A stretch of DNA of 64,000 nucleotides, taken from Streptomyces lienomycini (GTDB taxonomy: Bacteria > Actinomycetota > Actinomycetes > Streptomycetales > Streptomycetaceae). The notes below the pieces were generated by a model, which saw nothing but the letters and a program-made list of their open reading frames with translations, did not search any database and was not told where the DNA came from. Location: contig NZ_CP116257.1 of NCBI RefSeq assembly GCF_027947595.1, positions 4,464,001 to 4,528,000 of the forward strand, written 5' to 3'. Below, in pieces: positions 26,316 through 35,072 of the stretch; the stretch's first letter is position 1, and the number at the start of each line of letters is the position of its first letter. Made by a program: the position numbers and the translations under genes.

Positions 26316-26604
26316 GGACACCGCCTTGCCCCTCCCCGCGGCGGCAAACACGAACGGCCCCCGCGGACGGTCAACGGGTCTCCGGTGTCAGGGCTTTGAC
26401 GCGCCGTGGGGCGGGCGGCGCGCACGGTCCGACCCAGGCCCCGCGCATGATCCGGTCCAACCCGTGCACGCGCCGCACGGCCGGCAGGTCGGCCACCGAG
26501 CCGCCCATGACCACCATGGTCCGGCCGCCCGCGCGGTGTCCGCCGGAGGTGGCGTGGAGGGTCGGTTCCGGGGCCGTCGTGACGGTGGTCCTGGCGGCGG
26601 ACCG

Positions 26605-27540
26605 TCAGCGGGCCGCGGTCGGCGGCAGCTGGGCCGGGCTCACCTGCTCGCCCAGCACCTCCGCCATGAACTGCACCAGCCAGCGCTGCGCCGGGCTGCG
26701 CGAGGACTCGTGCCGGGCGTACAGGGCGATCTCGATGGGCTCGGTCTCGAACGGCAGGCGCACCAGGCGCACCCGGTGGGAGGCGGTGAAGACCTCCCCG
26801 ACGTACTCGGGGACGATGGCCACCAGGTCGGTCTGCTCCAGCAGGTAGGGCAGCATCGAGAAGCGGGTGGCGTCCACGGCGACCCGTTCCAGGAGGCCGT
26901 GTGCGCCCAGCAGGGCCCTGGGCGTGACGTGTCCGCTGGGGCCGAACACCGTGGCGTGGTGCTCGGCCGCGAGGTCCCCCGCGGTGACCGCGTCGCCCCG
27001 TACCCGCGGATGGTCCGCGGCGACCATCAGGACGTAGCGCTCGCGGAAGAGCGGGATGCGCACGGTCAGGTGCGAGGTGATCACCGGGGTGGCCACGAAC
27101 GCGTCGAGGTCGCCCCGGCGCAACTGGCCCTCGGCGTCCTCCACGTCGAACGGGCGGACGGTGAACGACACCCCCGGCGCCCGTTCGCGCGCCGCCGCCA
27201 CCAGCCTCGGCAGCAGCGTCGCCTCGCCGAGGTCGGACAGCGCGATGGTGAAGCGGCCCGACATGGTCGCGGCGTCGAAGAGGTCGCCCTGGCGGACCGT
27301 GCCGTCGATCTCGGCCAGCGCGCGCTGGAGCGGCAGGTACAGCCGCCGGGCGCCGGCGGTGGGGGTCAGCCCGCGTCCGTTGCGGCGGAACAGCTCGTCG
27401 TCGAAGTGCCGTCGCAGTTTGCCCAGGCTGTAGCTGACGGTGGGCTGGGTGACGTGGAGCGTCTCGGCGGTGGCCGTCACACTGCCGGTCTCGTAGAGGA
27501 GGACGAAGACGCGGGCCAGGTTGAGATCGAAGGTGCCCAT
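26605..27540 (-). CDS. LysR-family transcriptional regulator (aromatic catabolism)
   Basis: A 311-residue LysR protein. The N-terminal winged HTH is LNLARVFVLLYETGSVTATAETLHVTQPTVSYSLGKLRRHFDDELFRR (about 5-50). The two-lobed effector domain follows from about 90 (GRFTIALSDLGEATLLPRLVAAARERAP). The order and spacing resemble NodD/BenM-like activators. It is divergent from benzoylformate decarboxylase, 94 bp away, so it most likely activates that operon in response to an aromatic acid. A TAT-N11-ATA palindrome sits at its start. ATG 27540 is preferred by domain position; ATG 27573 is possible. Confidence 0.87.
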   Translation of the reverse strand: MGTFDLNLARVFVLLYETGSVTATAETLHVTQPTVSYSLGKLRRHFDDELFRRNGRGLTPTAGARRLYLPLQRALAEIDGTVRQGDLFDAATMSGRFTIALSDLGEATLLPRLVAAARERAPGVSFTVRPFDVEDAEGQLRRGDLDAFVATPVITSHLTVRIPLFRERYVLMVAADHPRVRGDAVTAGDLAAEHHATVFGPSGHVTPRALLGAHGLLERVAVDATRFSMLPYLLEQTDLVAIVPEYVGEVFTASHRVRLVRLPFETEPIEIALYARHESSRSPAQRWLVQFMAEVLGEQVSPAQLPPTAAR

Positions 27541-27556
27541 ATCGAGGAACTCTATA
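27540..27556. promoter_or_regulatory. Candidate LysR box (TAT-N11-ATA) in divergent promoter
   Basis: TATCGAG, GAA, CTCTATA form an inverted repeat with one mismatch and the T-N11-A spacing of LysR sites. It lies at the lysR start, about 80 bp before the decarboxylase gene. The regulator beside it is the obvious candidate ligand. Confidence 0.45.
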
Positions 27557-27634
27557 TCGCGGCGGCGAAACATCTATTGGTGCCCATGTCGCGGGGTGCC
27601 TAGCGTGTGCCGCGTCACTTCGAAAGGAATGTCC

Positions 27635-29215
27635 GTGCCATCCGTGCGTCGTGTCTCCCACGATTTCCTGGAGCGCCAGGGACTCACCACCGTCTTCGGC
27701 AATCCGGGCTCCAACGAGCTGCCCTTCCTCGCCGAGCTGCCCGACGGCTTCCGCTACGTGCTCGGTCTGCATGAGGGCGCCGTCGTCGGCATGGCCGACG
27801 GGTACGCCCAGGCGACCGGCCGCCCGGTGCTGGTCAACCTGCACGCCGCCTCCGGTTCCGGCAACGCGATGGGCGCGCTGACGAACGCCGTCGCGTCCCG
27901 TACGCCGCTGGTCGTGGTGGCCGGGCAGCAGGTGCGCCCCGCCATCGGGCCCGAGGCCAACCTGGCCAGCGTCGACGCGCCGTCCCTGATGAAGCCGCTG
28001 GTCGGCTGGGCGGCGGAACCGGCGTGTGCCGCGGACGTGCCGCGGGCGCTCGCCCAGGCCGTCTTCGAGGCGCGGCTCCAGCGACGGCCGACGTATCTGT
28101 CGGTGCCGTACGACGACTGGTCGGCCGAGGTCGGCGACAACGCCCTGGCCGTGCTCGACCGGCGGGTGCTGCGGGCGTCGGTGCCGAGCGGTGAGCAGAG
28201 CCGGTGGCTCGTGGAGCGGGTCGCCTCGGCGGAGCGGCCCGTGCTGGTGCTGGGCGGCGACATCGATTCGGCCGGCCGCTTCGACGACGCCGTGCGGCTG
28301 GCCGAGCGGCTGGGCGGGCCGGTGTGGGCGGCGCCCTCGCAGTTCCGGCTGCCGTTCCCCAACCGGCATCCGCTGTTCCGGGGCGTGCTGCCCGCCGGGA
28401 TCGCGCCGGTCTCCGCGGCCTTCGAGGGCCATGACCTGGTGCTCGTGCTGGGTGCGCCGGTCTTCCGCTACCACGAGCACCTGCCCGGCCGGTACCTGCC
28501 CGAGGGCGCCCGGCTGATCCAGGTGACCGAGGACGCCTCGGCCGCGGCGCGGGCGCCGATGGGTGAGGCGCTGGTCGCGGATCCGGGTGCCGTCATCGAC
28601 GTACTCCTCGGCTCGCTCGACGCAGCCGGTGCGCCCGCGGGGGCCTACCGGCCGGTGCCCGAGCCGCTGACCGCCGAGGGGCCGGGTCTGCACCCAGAGC
28701 AGGTCTTCGCCGCGCTGCGCGACGAGATGCCCGAGGACACCGCGTACGTCGTGGAGTCGACGTCGACCAACGCGGCGTGGTGGCGCCAGACAGACCTGCG
28801 CCGCCAGGGCTCCTACTACTTCCCGGCGGCCGGGGGGCTCGGTTTCGGCCTGCCCGGCGCGGTCGGGGTGGCGATGGCGCAGCCCGGCCGCCCGGTGGTC
28901 GGCGTGATCGGGGACGGCTCGGCCAACTACGGCATCACCGCGCTGTGGACGGCCGCGCAGCACCGGGTCCCGCTGACCGTCGTCCTGCTGCGCAACGGCA
29001 CGTACGGGGCGCTGCGCTGGTTCGGCGGGCTGCTCGGGGTGCCGGACGCGCCCGGCCTGGACATCCCGGGGCTCGACTTCACCCGCATCGCGGAGGGCTA
29101 CGGCGTCCGGGCCCAGCACGTCGGCGGGGTGGCGGAGCTGCGCGCCGCGCTCGCCGAGCGGCCGGACCACCCGCGGCTGATCCAGGTGGACACGGCTCTC
29201 ACCACCCCTTCCTGA
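27635..29215 (+). CDS. mdlC: Benzoylformate decarboxylase (thiamine diphosphate enzyme)
   Basis: A 526-residue ThDP enzyme that converts benzoylformate (phenylglyoxylate) to benzaldehyde and CO2. The residues that define the Pseudomonas enzyme are in place: Ser in FGNPGSNELPF, the cofactor Glu in GLHEGAVVGMADGYAQATG, His in NLHAASGSGNAMGALTNA, and the second active His in FRYHEHLPG. The ThDP/Mg motif runs from GDGSANYG to LLRNGTYGALRW. Length equals the known 528. GTG 27635 lies 6 nt after AAAGGA; the ATG at 27629 would abut that site. First gene of a three-gene run with the aldehyde dehydrogenase and aromatic-acid transporter. Confidence 0.9.
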   Translation: MPSVRRVSHDFLERQGLTTVFGNPGSNELPFLAELPDGFRYVLGLHEGAVVGMADGYAQATGRPVLVNLHAASGSGNAMGALTNAVASRTPLVVVAGQQVRPAIGPEANLASVDAPSLMKPLVGWAAEPACAADVPRALAQAVFEARLQRRPTYLSVPYDDWSAEVGDNALAVLDRRVLRASVPSGEQSRWLVERVASAERPVLVLGGDIDSAGRFDDAVRLAERLGGPVWAAPSQFRLPFPNRHPLFRGVLPAGIAPVSAAFEGHDLVLVLGAPVFRYHEHLPGRYLPEGARLIQVTEDASAAARAPMGEALVADPGAVIDVLLGSLDAAGAPAGAYRPVPEPLTAEGPGLHPEQVFAALRDEMPEDTAYVVESTSTNAAWWRQTDLRRQGSYYFPAAGGLGFGLPGAVGVAMAQPGRPVVGVIGDGSANYGITALWTAAQHRVPLTVVLLRNGTYGALRWFGGLLGVPDAPGLDIPGLDFTRIAEGYGVRAQHVGGVAELRAALAERPDHPRLIQVDTALTTPS

Positions 29216-29230
29216 ACCGGCTCGCACCCG

Positions 29231-29283
29231 ACCGAAGACTCCGACCGAAGATCCCGACCGAAGATCCCGAACCGAAGATCCCG
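29231..29283 (+). repeat. Four tandem 13-14 bp repeats between decarboxylase and dehydrogenase genes
   Basis: The unit ACCGAAGATCCCG occurs four times in a row (periods 13, 13, 14; the first copy reads ACTCCG). The run fills most of the 83-bp intergenic gap and ends just before the dehydrogenase ribosome-binding site. No protein match is expected; slippage-derived spacer or RNA element. Confidence 0.8.
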
Positions 29284-29298
29284 ACGAGAGGGAAGACG

Positions 29299-30753
29299 AT
29301 GACACTCCTGGACAGCGCCGTCTGGGGCGGGAAGTTCCACAGCGACGGCTGGCAGGACTCCCCCGCCGGGCAGCCGGTGACCGAGCCCGCCACCGGCGAC
29401 CGGCTCGGCACGGTGGGCCTGGCCACCGCCGAGGACGTGAACCGCGCCGCCGCCCGGGCCGCCGAGGCCCAGCGCGGGTGGGCGGCCACCTCGCCGCAGC
29501 AGCGGGCCGCCGTGCTGCGACGCGCGGGTGAGCTGTTCACCGAGCACGCCGCCGAGATCGAGGACTGGCTGGTGCGCGAGGCCGGTTCGGTGCGGTCCAA
29601 GGCGGGCTTCGAGGCGGGGCTGGCGATCGGCGAGTGCTTCGAGTGCGCCGGGCTGCCGACGCACCCGCAGGGCGAGGTGCTCACCTCTCAGGACGCGCGC
29701 TGGTCGCTCGCCCGGCGCCGCCCCGCCGGGGTCGTCAGCGTGATCGCGCCCTTCAACTTCCCGCTCGTCCTCGGCCTGCGCTCCGTGGCCCCCGCGCTGG
29801 CGCTCGGCAACGCCGTGCTGCTGAAGCCGGACCCGCGCACCGCGGTGAGCGGCGGTGTCGTCATCGCCCGGATCTTCGAGGAGGCCGGGCTCCCGGCCGG
29901 TGTCCTGCACCTGCTGCCCGGCGACGGCGAGGTCGGCCGGGCGGTCGTGGAGGCGCCCGAGGTCCGGGTGATCTCGTTCACCGGTTCCACGCCGGTCGGG
30001 CGGGCGATCGGCGAGCAGGCCGGGCGGCTGCTGAAGCGGGCGCACCTGGAGCTGGGCGGCAACAACGCGCTCGTCGTACTGCCCGGCGCGGACGTGGCGA
30101 AGGCGGCCTCGGCGGGCGCGTTCGGCTCGTACCTGCACCAGGGGCAGATCTGCATGACGACCGGCCGGCACATCGTGCACGAGTCGCTGGTGGAGGAGTA
30201 CACCGCCGCGCTCGCCGCGAAGGCCGAGGCGCTGCCGGTGGGCGACCCCGCGCGGGAGGACGTGGCGCTGGGGCCGATCATCGACCGGCGGCAGCTGGAG
30301 CGGGTGCACGGCATCGTCACCGACAGCGTCGCGGCGGGCGCCAAGGTCGCCGCGGGCGGCGAGATCGACGGCGCCGGTTACCGCGCCACCGTGCTGACCG
30401 GCCTGACGACGGAGATGCCGGCCTGGCGCGAGGAGATCTTCGGCCCGGTCGCGCCCGTGATCTCCTTCTCCACCACGGAGGAGGCCGCACGGATCGTCAA
30501 CGACTGCGAGTACGGGCTGTCGGTCGGCATCCTCGGCGACGTCGGTACGGCGATGAAGCTCGCCGACCGGATCGACTCCGGCAAGGTGCACATCAACGAG
30601 CAGACGGTCAGCGACGAGCCCAACGCCCCCTTCGGCGGGGTCAAGGCGTCCGGCACCGGCTCCCGGTTCGGCGGGGCCGCGGCCAACCTCGAGGCGTTCA
30701 CCGAGACGCAGTGGCTCACGGTCCGCCCGGACATCGCCGACTACCCGTTCTGA
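29299..30753 (+). CDS. Benzaldehyde dehydrogenase (NAD(P)+), aldehyde dehydrogenase family
   Basis: A 484-residue ALDH. It has PFNFPLVLGLRSVAPALALGNAVLLKPDP (cofactor and Asn region near 150-180), FTGSTPVGRAIGEQAG (Rossmann turn near 230), catalytic Glu in LELGGNNALVVLPGAD (near 253), catalytic Cys in GSYLHQGQICMTTGR (near 287), and EIFGPVAPV with PFGGVKASGTGSRFGG at the end. GQIC rather than GQVC is common among benzaldehyde/vanillin dehydrogenases. It should oxidise the decarboxylase product benzaldehyde to benzoate. GAGAGGGAAGACG precedes ATG 29299. Confidence 0.88.
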   Translation: MTLLDSAVWGGKFHSDGWQDSPAGQPVTEPATGDRLGTVGLATAEDVNRAAARAAEAQRGWAATSPQQRAAVLRRAGELFTEHAAEIEDWLVREAGSVRSKAGFEAGLAIGECFECAGLPTHPQGEVLTSQDARWSLARRRPAGVVSVIAPFNFPLVLGLRSVAPALALGNAVLLKPDPRTAVSGGVVIARIFEEAGLPAGVLHLLPGDGEVGRAVVEAPEVRVISFTGSTPVGRAIGEQAGRLLKRAHLELGGNNALVVLPGADVAKAASAGAFGSYLHQGQICMTTGRHIVHESLVEEYTAALAAKAEALPVGDPAREDVALGPIIDRRQLERVHGIVTDSVAAGAKVAAGGEIDGAGYRATVLTGLTTEMPAWREEIFGPVAPVISFSTTEEAARIVNDCEYGLSVGILGDVGTAMKLADRIDSGKVHINEQTVSDEPNAPFGGVKASGTGSRFGGAAANLEAFTETQWLTVRPDIADYPF

Positions 30754-30843
30754 TCCCCCCGGTCACTCGCACCGGCCCCTTCCGGCCGCCCCGGCCGTTC
30801 CCGGCTCCGCTCGCTCACACCCGTCCCCCGGGGGGAGATCATC

Positions 30844-32106
30844 ATGGCTTCCACCACCACGTCCGGCACGCCCGCGCGGACCGGCCGCGCCGCCGGCGGC
30901 ACCTGGACGGTGATCCTGTGCTGGATCACCGTCCTGCTCGAGGGCTACGACCTCGTCGTCCTCGGCGCCATCATCCCCACCCTGCTCAAGACCCACCATC
31001 TCGGCATGACCGCGGGCGACGCGACCACCATCGCGACGCTCTCGCTCGTGGGCGTCGCCATCGGCGCGGTCTGCGTCGGCCCGCTGGCCGACCGGCTGGG
31101 CCGGCGCCGCCTGCTCATCGGCTCGGTCGTGCTCTTCTCGGTCCTCACGATCGTGGTGCCGCTGGCGAACTCCGTCGCGATGTTCGCCGCGCTGCGCCTG
31201 CTCGCCGGCCTGGGCCTGGGTGCCTGCATGCCGGTCTCGCTCACGATGATGGCCGAGCACATGCCGGCCGGCCGCCGGGCGCGGGCCAGCACCCTGACCA
31301 TGACCGGCTACCACACGGGTGCGGTGATCACGTCGCTGCTGGCCCTCCGGGTGAGCGACAACTGGGAGGTCCTCTTCTACCTGCTCGGCGTCGTCGGCCT
31401 GGGGATCGCCGCGATCCAGTGGTTCAAGCTGCCGGAGTCGGAGGCCTTCGAGCGGGCCAGGCAGGACGGGGCGCGGCGGGTGCCGTTCACCGAGCTGCTG
31501 AAGCCGGCGTACCTGCGTGCGGGCATCGGCATCTGGGTCGCGTCGTTCATGGGCCTGCTGCTGGTCTACGGCCTCAACACCTGGCTGCCGAAGCTGATGA
31601 ACGACGCCGGCTACCCCGTGCCGACGGCGGTCACCCAGCTCCTCGTGCTGAACATCGGCGGCGTCGTCGGCCTGGTCCTCGGCGGCTGGGTCGCCGACCG
31701 GCGCGGCATCAAGGGCACCACCATGGTCTGGTTCGCGGTCTCGGTGCTGATGCTGGGGTGTCTGAGCATCAGGATGGAGAGCGACCTGCTGCTCAACGTG
31801 GTCGTGTTCTTCACCGGCGTGTTCGTCTTCTCGGCCATGGTGCTGGTCTACGCGTACGTGACGCACTTCTACCCGGCGTCCGTGCGGAGCACCGCGCTCG
31901 GTTCGGCGTCCGGGATCGGCCGGATCGGCTCGATCGTGGGCCCGTCGATCACCGGCGCGCTGGTCGCCTCGGGGGTAGGCCACCCCTGGGGCTTCTACTT
32001 CTTCGCCGCGGTGGCGGTCCTCGGCTTCCTGGCCGTACTGACGCTGCCGCGCGGCACCGGCAGCGATCCCGCTCCGACCGCGACGCCGGCCGCGCCCGCC
32101 GGGTGA
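30844..32106 (+). CDS. Aromatic acid:H+ symporter (MFS, AAHS family)
   Basis: A 420-residue 12-span transporter of the BenK/PcaK group. The first span has LLEGYDLVVLGAIIPTLL (the group's D-G-x-D motif with Glu in place of the first Asp), loop 2-3 is GPLADRLGRRRLLIGS, and TMTGYHTGAVITSLLAL lies in span 5. It likely imports benzoylformate, mandelate or benzoate for the two enzymes upstream. GGGGGGAGATCATC precedes ATG 30844. A strong terminator follows 20 bp after the stop. Confidence 0.87.
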   Translation: MASTTTSGTPARTGRAAGGTWTVILCWITVLLEGYDLVVLGAIIPTLLKTHHLGMTAGDATTIATLSLVGVAIGAVCVGPLADRLGRRRLLIGSVVLFSVLTIVVPLANSVAMFAALRLLAGLGLGACMPVSLTMMAEHMPAGRRARASTLTMTGYHTGAVITSLLALRVSDNWEVLFYLLGVVGLGIAAIQWFKLPESEAFERARQDGARRVPFTELLKPAYLRAGIGIWVASFMGLLLVYGLNTWLPKLMNDAGYPVPTAVTQLLVLNIGGVVGLVLGGWVADRRGIKGTTMVWFAVSVLMLGCLSIRMESDLLLNVVVFFTGVFVFSAMVLVYAYVTHFYPASVRSTALGSASGIGRIGSIVGPSITGALVASGVGHPWGFYFFAAVAVLGFLAVLTLPRGTGSDPAPTATPAAPAG

Positions 32107-32125
32107 GGTCCTGAGGGCACGAAGA

Positions 32126-32161
32126 ACGGGAGCAGTGGGCCGGGCGGCCCGCTGCTCCCGT
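32126..32161 (+). terminator. 16-bp stem hairpin ending the aromatic acid operon
   Basis: Arms 32126-32141 and 32146-32161 pair over 16 positions with a single T-G wobble (ACGGGAGCAGTGGGCC against GGCCCGCTGCTCCCGT). It lies between the transporter stop and the convergent PepSY gene end. Confidence 0.75.
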
Positions 32162-32197
32162 CGCTGTCCGTGGATGGGTGTCTCAGTCCTGGGTGTC

Positions 32198-32962
32198 TCA
32201 GTCCTTGTCGACCTTCTGGCTCAGCACCTTGCCGTTGGCCGCGTCGACGACGACGGAGGTCTTGTCCCAGTTGTCCTTGTTGACGACGTCGACGTCCCAG
32301 ACGACCTGCTGGCTGTCGTTCTCGTCGAGTTCGACCTTGGTGACCGTGCCCTTGGCCTTGGCGGTGGCCGCCTTGACCGCCTGCTGCGGCGTCTGCTTGG
32401 CCTTGCCCAGCCAGTCGGCGACCTGCGTCTTGTCGTCGGCGCTCTGGTCCGGGTCGACCTGGGTGCGGAAGACCTTGCCGTTCGCCGCGTCGATGTCGAC
32501 CCGGTGCAGGGTGCCGTCGGACACGGCGACCTTCGCCTCCCACATGGGGGCGCCCTGGCTCGGGGCCGGGTTCGGCATGCTCGGGCTCGGCGAGCCGGTC
32601 GGCGACGCCGTGGCGTCGGCGTCGGTGCGCTTGAGTTCGAGGTCCACGAGCTTGCTGTCGGGGACCTCCTTGACGGCGGTGTCGACCGCCTTGTCCCAGG
32701 TGACCTTCGTCGCCGTGACGAGGTCCTTGCGCTCGGTCTTGTCCTCGTTCATCGAGGCCGACGGAGAGCCGGAGGAGTTGGAGGGGGACGCGGACATGGA
32801 ATCGGAGGCGGACGCGGAGGGGGACTCGGTCTGAGCCGCCTCCGCGACGCTGGAACGGGTCGTGTCGGCGTTCGTGCAGGCCGTCAGCAGCAGCGCGGAG
32901 GCGCCCAGGGCAGCCATCACGGCAAGCGAACGCACCGAAGGGAGTCGTCGTGCAGAGCTCAT
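32198..32962 (-). CDS. PepSY-domain lipoprotein
   Basis: A 254-residue exported lipoprotein. A signal peptide ends in LLLTAC (Cys near residue 29), so it should be anchored on the outer face of the membrane. A Ser/Thr/Pro-rich flexible linker (30-72) leads into two PepSY-like repeats: ATKVTWDKAVDTAVKEVPDSKLVDLEL...WEAKVAVSDGTLHRVDIDAANGKVF and AVKAATAKAKGTVTKVELDE...WDVDVVNKDNWDKTSVVVDAANGKVLSQ. PepSY modules often inhibit or sense proteases. Snapalysin is 1.3 kb away, but no direct link is shown. Confidence 0.8.
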   Translation of the reverse strand: MSSARRLPSVRSLAVMAALGASALLLTACTNADTTRSSVAEAAQTESPSASASDSMSASPSNSSGSPSASMNEDKTERKDLVTATKVTWDKAVDTAVKEVPDSKLVDLELKRTDADATASPTGSPSPSMPNPAPSQGAPMWEAKVAVSDGTLHRVDIDAANGKVFRTQVDPDQSADDKTQVADWLGKAKQTPQQAVKAATAKAKGTVTKVELDENDSQQVVWDVDVVNKDNWDKTSVVVDAANGKVLSQKVDKD

Positions 32963-33047
32963 GATGCTGTCCGTAACCGTTCCGTCACGCAGACACACCG
33001 ACCCAGTATGAAAATCACTCCAATGGCCGGGGGCTGGTCCGGACCAC

Positions 33048-34034
33048 TCAGTGGGCCCGTACGAACCCCACCCGTTCGGCCCCCGCGGCGGCCGGCGGGC
33101 AGCGGAGCGGCGCCGTCTTCCCGACGCCTTCCAGCCACTCCCGGTAGGCGGTGGACTGGCGGGCCACCTCCCAGTAAGCCTCCTCCAGCGCCGGGAAGAC
33201 GGCGTCCAGCTCGGCCCGGGTGCGGGCGGCCAGCAGCAGGCGTACGCCGAGGGGGTCGCCGGACAGCCGCCGTACCGCCATGTCGGGGCGGGACTGGGAG
33301 CTGGGCTGGCAGACGGTGACGACCTCGCCGGTGGCGACGAGGGACGCGGCCGTGTGGTAGTCGCCGTGCAGCACCCGGGGGTTGAGGCCGACGGCGCGCA
33401 GCATGCGGTGCACACCGTCCCACTCGCCGTCGACGGTGGGGTCGACCATCCAGCGGTCGTCGGCCAGGTCGGCGAGCCGGACGACGGGCCGACCGGCCGC
33501 GGGGTGGTCGGCGGGCAGCATGACGAACTGCGGTTCGCGCTCCACCAGAACCGTCAGCCGCAGCCCGTCGGGGAGGTGCAGCGCACTGCCCTCGACCTCG
33601 TGCACGAAGGCGACGTCGAGCTGGCCGTCGGCGACCCGGCGCAGCAGCGCGTTGGCGGAGACGTCCATCTGCAGGGTCGGCTCCAGGCCCGGCCGTCGCA
33701 GCCGGCGCAGCCAGCCGGCCAGGGCGCGGCTGGCCGTGGAGCCGACCCGCAGCCTGCTGTCGCCGCCCGCCGCTGCGGCGCGGGCCTCGCGGACCAGGGT
33801 GCTCATGTCGGCCAGCAGCGGCCGGGCCCGGCCGAGCACGGTGCGGCCGAGCGGGGTGGGGCGGCAGCCGGTACGCTCCCGGACGAACAGCGGGCCGCCC
33901 AGGGCCTGTTCGATGCGAACCAACTGGGTGCTCAACGTAGGCTGGGCGACCCCCAGTTGGCGTGCCGCCCGGTGCAGGCTGCCGGCGTCGGCGATGGCGC
34001 ACAGTGCGCGTAGGTGCCTCACCTCGAGCTCCAT
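33048..34034 (-). CDS. snpR: LysR regulator divergent from snapalysin (SnpR/MprR type)
   Basis: A 328-residue LysR protein. The HTH is MELEVRHLRALCAIADAGSLHRAARQLGVAQPTLSTQLVRIEQALGGPLFVRERTG, and the effector domain begins near 90 (DSRLRVGSTASRALAGW). The divergent arrangement with a small neutral protease gene is the classic snpR-snpA (mprR-mprA) pair of Streptomyces, in which the LysR protein is required for protease expression. The intergenic T-N11-A palindrome (34142-34164) fits. ATG 34034 gives a standard LysR N-terminus, though its ribosome-binding site is weak. Confidence 0.88.
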   Translation of the reverse strand: MELEVRHLRALCAIADAGSLHRAARQLGVAQPTLSTQLVRIEQALGGPLFVRERTGCRPTPLGRTVLGRARPLLADMSTLVREARAAAAGGDSRLRVGSTASRALAGWLRRLRRPGLEPTLQMDVSANALLRRVADGQLDVAFVHEVEGSALHLPDGLRLTVLVEREPQFVMLPADHPAAGRPVVRLADLADDRWMVDPTVDGEWDGVHRMLRAVGLNPRVLHGDYHTAASLVATGEVVTVCQPSSQSRPDMAVRRLSGDPLGVRLLLAARTRAELDAVFPALEEAYWEVARQSTAYREWLEGVGKTAPLRCPPAAAGAERVGFVRAH

Positions 34035-34141
34035 GCAGGGAGCGTAGGGCCGAACAGTTGGTTGCGCCAGGTGAACAAAACACGGCGGATCAGGGCGAGT
34101 TCTGCACTCCGGTCGAAGCCGCACCGGGTGTCCGGGGAGCG

Positions 34142-34164
34142 GGTGATAGCCCGGTCCTATCACC
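34142..34164. promoter_or_regulatory. T-N11-A operator for the snapalysin regulator
   Basis: GGTGATAG, 7 nt, CTATCACC: a perfect 8-bp inverted repeat with an internal T-N11-A. It lies 86 bp before snpA and 108 bp before the lysR gene, where an activator site for the protease promoter is expected. Confidence 0.7.
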
Positions 34165-34249
34165 TGTTGCCATCATCACAGCGGGCTCACAAGCGCTCCA
34201 CACTCACCGGTGACGACTTCTCCCCACTCCCCCACTCAAGGAGTCATCG

Positions 34250-34936
34250 ATGCGTATCAGCCTGCCCCTGCTGTCCACCGCGGTCGGTCTGGGCCTGACG
34301 GCCGCCGTGCTCGCCGCCCCGGCCGCGACGGTCGCCGCGCCCCAGGCCCCGGCCCAGGTCGCCCACGTGGGCTACGAGCCCTCGGCCGGCGCCGGCGAGG
34401 ACGCCGCGGCCAACCGGGCGTTCTTCGAGGCGGTCGTCAAGTCGGTCGCCGAGAAGCGCGCCGCCAACCCGTCGGCGTCGGCCGCCGCGGCCGTCACCGT
34501 CTACTACAGCGCCGCCAACGCGCCCAGCTTCCGGTCGCAGATATCCCGCTCCGCCCAGATCTGGAACAGCTCGGTGGCCAACGTACGGCTCGCCGAGTCG
34601 GGTTCCGGCGCGGACTTCTCCTACTACGAGGGCAACGACTCGCGTGGTTCGTACGCCTCCACGGACGGGCACGGCAGAGGCTACGTCTTCCTCGACTACC
34701 GGCAGAACCAGCAGTACGACTCGACCCGTGTGACCGCCCACGAGACCGGGCACGTGCTGGGCCTGCCCGACCACTACTCCGGACCGTGCAGCGAGCTGAT
34801 GTCGGGCGGCGGCCCCGGCCCGTCCTGCACCAACCCCTACCCCAACTCCAACGAGCGCGGCCGGGTCAACCAGCTGTGGGCCTACGGCTTCCAGGCCGCC
34901 CTCGACAAGGCGCTGGAGAAGACCTCGCAGCGCTGA
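34250..34936 (+). CDS. snpA: Snapalysin (small neutral zinc metalloprotease, M7)
   Basis: A 228-residue secreted protease precursor. A signal peptide (to about residue 30), a propeptide (to about 82), then a mature domain begin near [29 protein letters not shown]. The zinc motif [24 protein letters not shown] supplies two His and the third-ligand Asp of the M7 family. Cysteines in GPCSEL and PSCTN form the expected disulfide. AAGGAGTCATCG precedes ATG 34250. The gene ends with a strong terminator and is expected to be activated by the divergent LysR protein. Confidence 0.95.
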   Translation: MRISLPLLSTAVGLGLTAAVLAAPAATVAAPQAPAQVAHVGYEPSAGAGEDAAANRAFFEAVVKSVAEKRAANPSASAAAAVTVYYSAANAPSFRSQISRSAQIWNSSVANVRLAESGSGADFSYYEGNDSRGSYASTDGHGRGYVFLDYRQNQQYDSTRVTAHETGHVLGLPDHYSGPCSELMSGGGPGPSCTNPYPNSNERGRVNQLWAYGFQAALDKALEKTSQR

Positions 34937-34954
34937 CGTCCCGAACCCGACACC

Positions 34955-34986
34955 CGTGTGGGCGGCCCGTGCGGGCCGCCCGCACG
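34955..34986 (+). terminator. Terminator hairpin of snpA
   Basis: Arms 34955-34969 and 34972-34986 pair over 15 positions (one T-G wobble), beginning 19 bp after the stop codon. Confidence 0.7.
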
Positions 34987-35072
34987 CACCTGCGGTCCTC
35001 GTCCCCTGCTTGTCCAACCTCCTGGCGGGTACCCGGAGTTCACTTTCAGGTGACGTCCCGAAGGAGCGCGAC

